A stretch of DNA of 64,000 bases, taken from the NCBI GenBank assembly GCA_037039925.1, contig JAXRKP010000116.1, positions 262,001-326,000 of the forward strand, given 5' to 3'. Below, piece after piece: positions 63,256-64,000 of this stretch. Each line of letters begins with the position of its first letter. Position 1 is the stretch's first letter. This stretch comes from Doris montereyensis (taxonomy: Eukaryota > Mollusca > Gastropoda > Nudibranchia > Dorididae). Both the position numbers and the translations under genes were made by a program. Under the pieces are notes generated by a model that was not told the DNA's origin, did no database searches, and saw only the letters and a program-made list of their open reading frames with translations.

Positions 63256-64000
63256 CTTTAAAGGTAATAGAGATAAGTGAACAAATGTACAAAATCATAT
63301 TTCAATTTTCTTATATCATCCATCTTAGCGGGCCAAAAGGAAATGACCCAAAATTGTGTACTTAATCATAGTACACATTTCTTAATAATATCAATTATCA
63401 AGACAGCACATCTTTTTGCTAATGAATATTTGATTTATATTTTAGTGAAGATTTAATTTTGAAGCATTTGGACTGCTTTATAGACCCGCAAAACTTCTTA
63501 GTAAACAATATGTAATCTTAAGGATGAAATTTCCTTCAGGTGTAATTTTACAGCTCAAAAAGAAATGGTCATCATCGGTATATCATTTACCCAATTAAAT
63601 GGATCACTTTCTCCCTCAGCTAGGAGGTCTCATTCAAGTGGTCAACCCTATCTTCCCATAAAATCAAAATAAAAGGCAATAAAAAGGCCTATCACTGCCC
63701 CTATCACAATGCTATTTGCAACGACTCAAAAAAAGTTGTAACTACCATACAAGATGTTGTTCCTTATTGCTAACTCAACTATCTCATTGTATTGTCAAAG
63801 AAGATTGAAAACGCTTATTGAAAAAGTTGCGCACCAGAGTCAATATCACCAATTTCGTCTATGATGTTATAATTAAACAGTTGGTTGCCATACACAGAAT
63901 AGAAGTATGCCACATAAAACTTCAATAAATTTAACATCTTTATAAAAATAGAACAGAAGCTTCTGCATGAAGCGGTTTTGGGGTTTTTCAATATCTTATC
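63256..64000. other. CPSF1 intron running off the right edge
   Basis: No exon matching the preceding CPSF1 segment (the family's HGYYEPTLL region) is present here, so the next upstream exon lies outside. No repeat family recognised. Confidence 0.5.

Noticed and set aside
63809..63905. Open minus-strand frame near the right edge considered as the next CPSF1 exon
   Set aside because: The translation does not match the expected upstream segment of CPSF1 and lacks convincing splice sites.

Overview
The window is eukaryotic, AT-rich nuclear DNA dominated by one intron-rich protein-coding gene and a dense mix of transposon fossils, minisatellites and microsatellites. There is no operon, no bacterial-style gene density, no rRNA and no free-standing tRNA gene. 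The codon-level similarity of the gene, the BEL/Pao, mariner, pogo-like, LINE and tRNA-SINE content, and the abundance of TCTAGATC-type motifs suggest a lophotrochozoan invertebrate, most likely a gastropod mollusc. The organism call is inference.

Gene: the minus strand carries CPSF1 (CPSF160), the scaffold subunit of the cleavage and polyadenylation specificity factor. I placed 30 coding exons between 63255 (5' side) and the stop codon at 12646-12648. They give about 1,210 codons. The first roughly 230-270 codons and the promoter lie beyond the right edge. Exon phases fit throughout, except for three one-base losses, each in a homopolymer run (exons 8, 16 and 27). These look like assembly or read errors rather than inactivation.

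Layout, left to right. 1-2460: decayed BEL/Pao retrotransposon pol (minus strand). 2600-12600: flank 3' of CPSF1 with large GA/CT microsatellites, a 40-bp minisatellite, a chimeric SINE containing a 29-bp minisatellite, and a 1.45-kb 45-bp minisatellite. 12646-63255: CPSF1, whose introns hold LINE fragments of at least three families, pogo-like ~0.8-kb elements, a mariner pseudogene, SINEs of at least three families, an unclassified ~1-kb AT-rich element in two clear copies and one broken one, and tandem arrays with units of 22 to 51 bp. The largest array (about 51-bp unit, ~2.6 kb) is split by a copy of the ~1-kb element. 63256-64000: intron leading to exons outside the window.

Most notable observations: a SINE tail appears to supply the polypyrimidine tract of a conserved CPSF1 exon. 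Several minisatellites appear to have arisen inside transposon copies. Two LINE copies keep only their 5' ends, in opposite orientations. No new enzymatic or defence system was found; the many long ORFs in the repeats are artefacts of tandem repetition.
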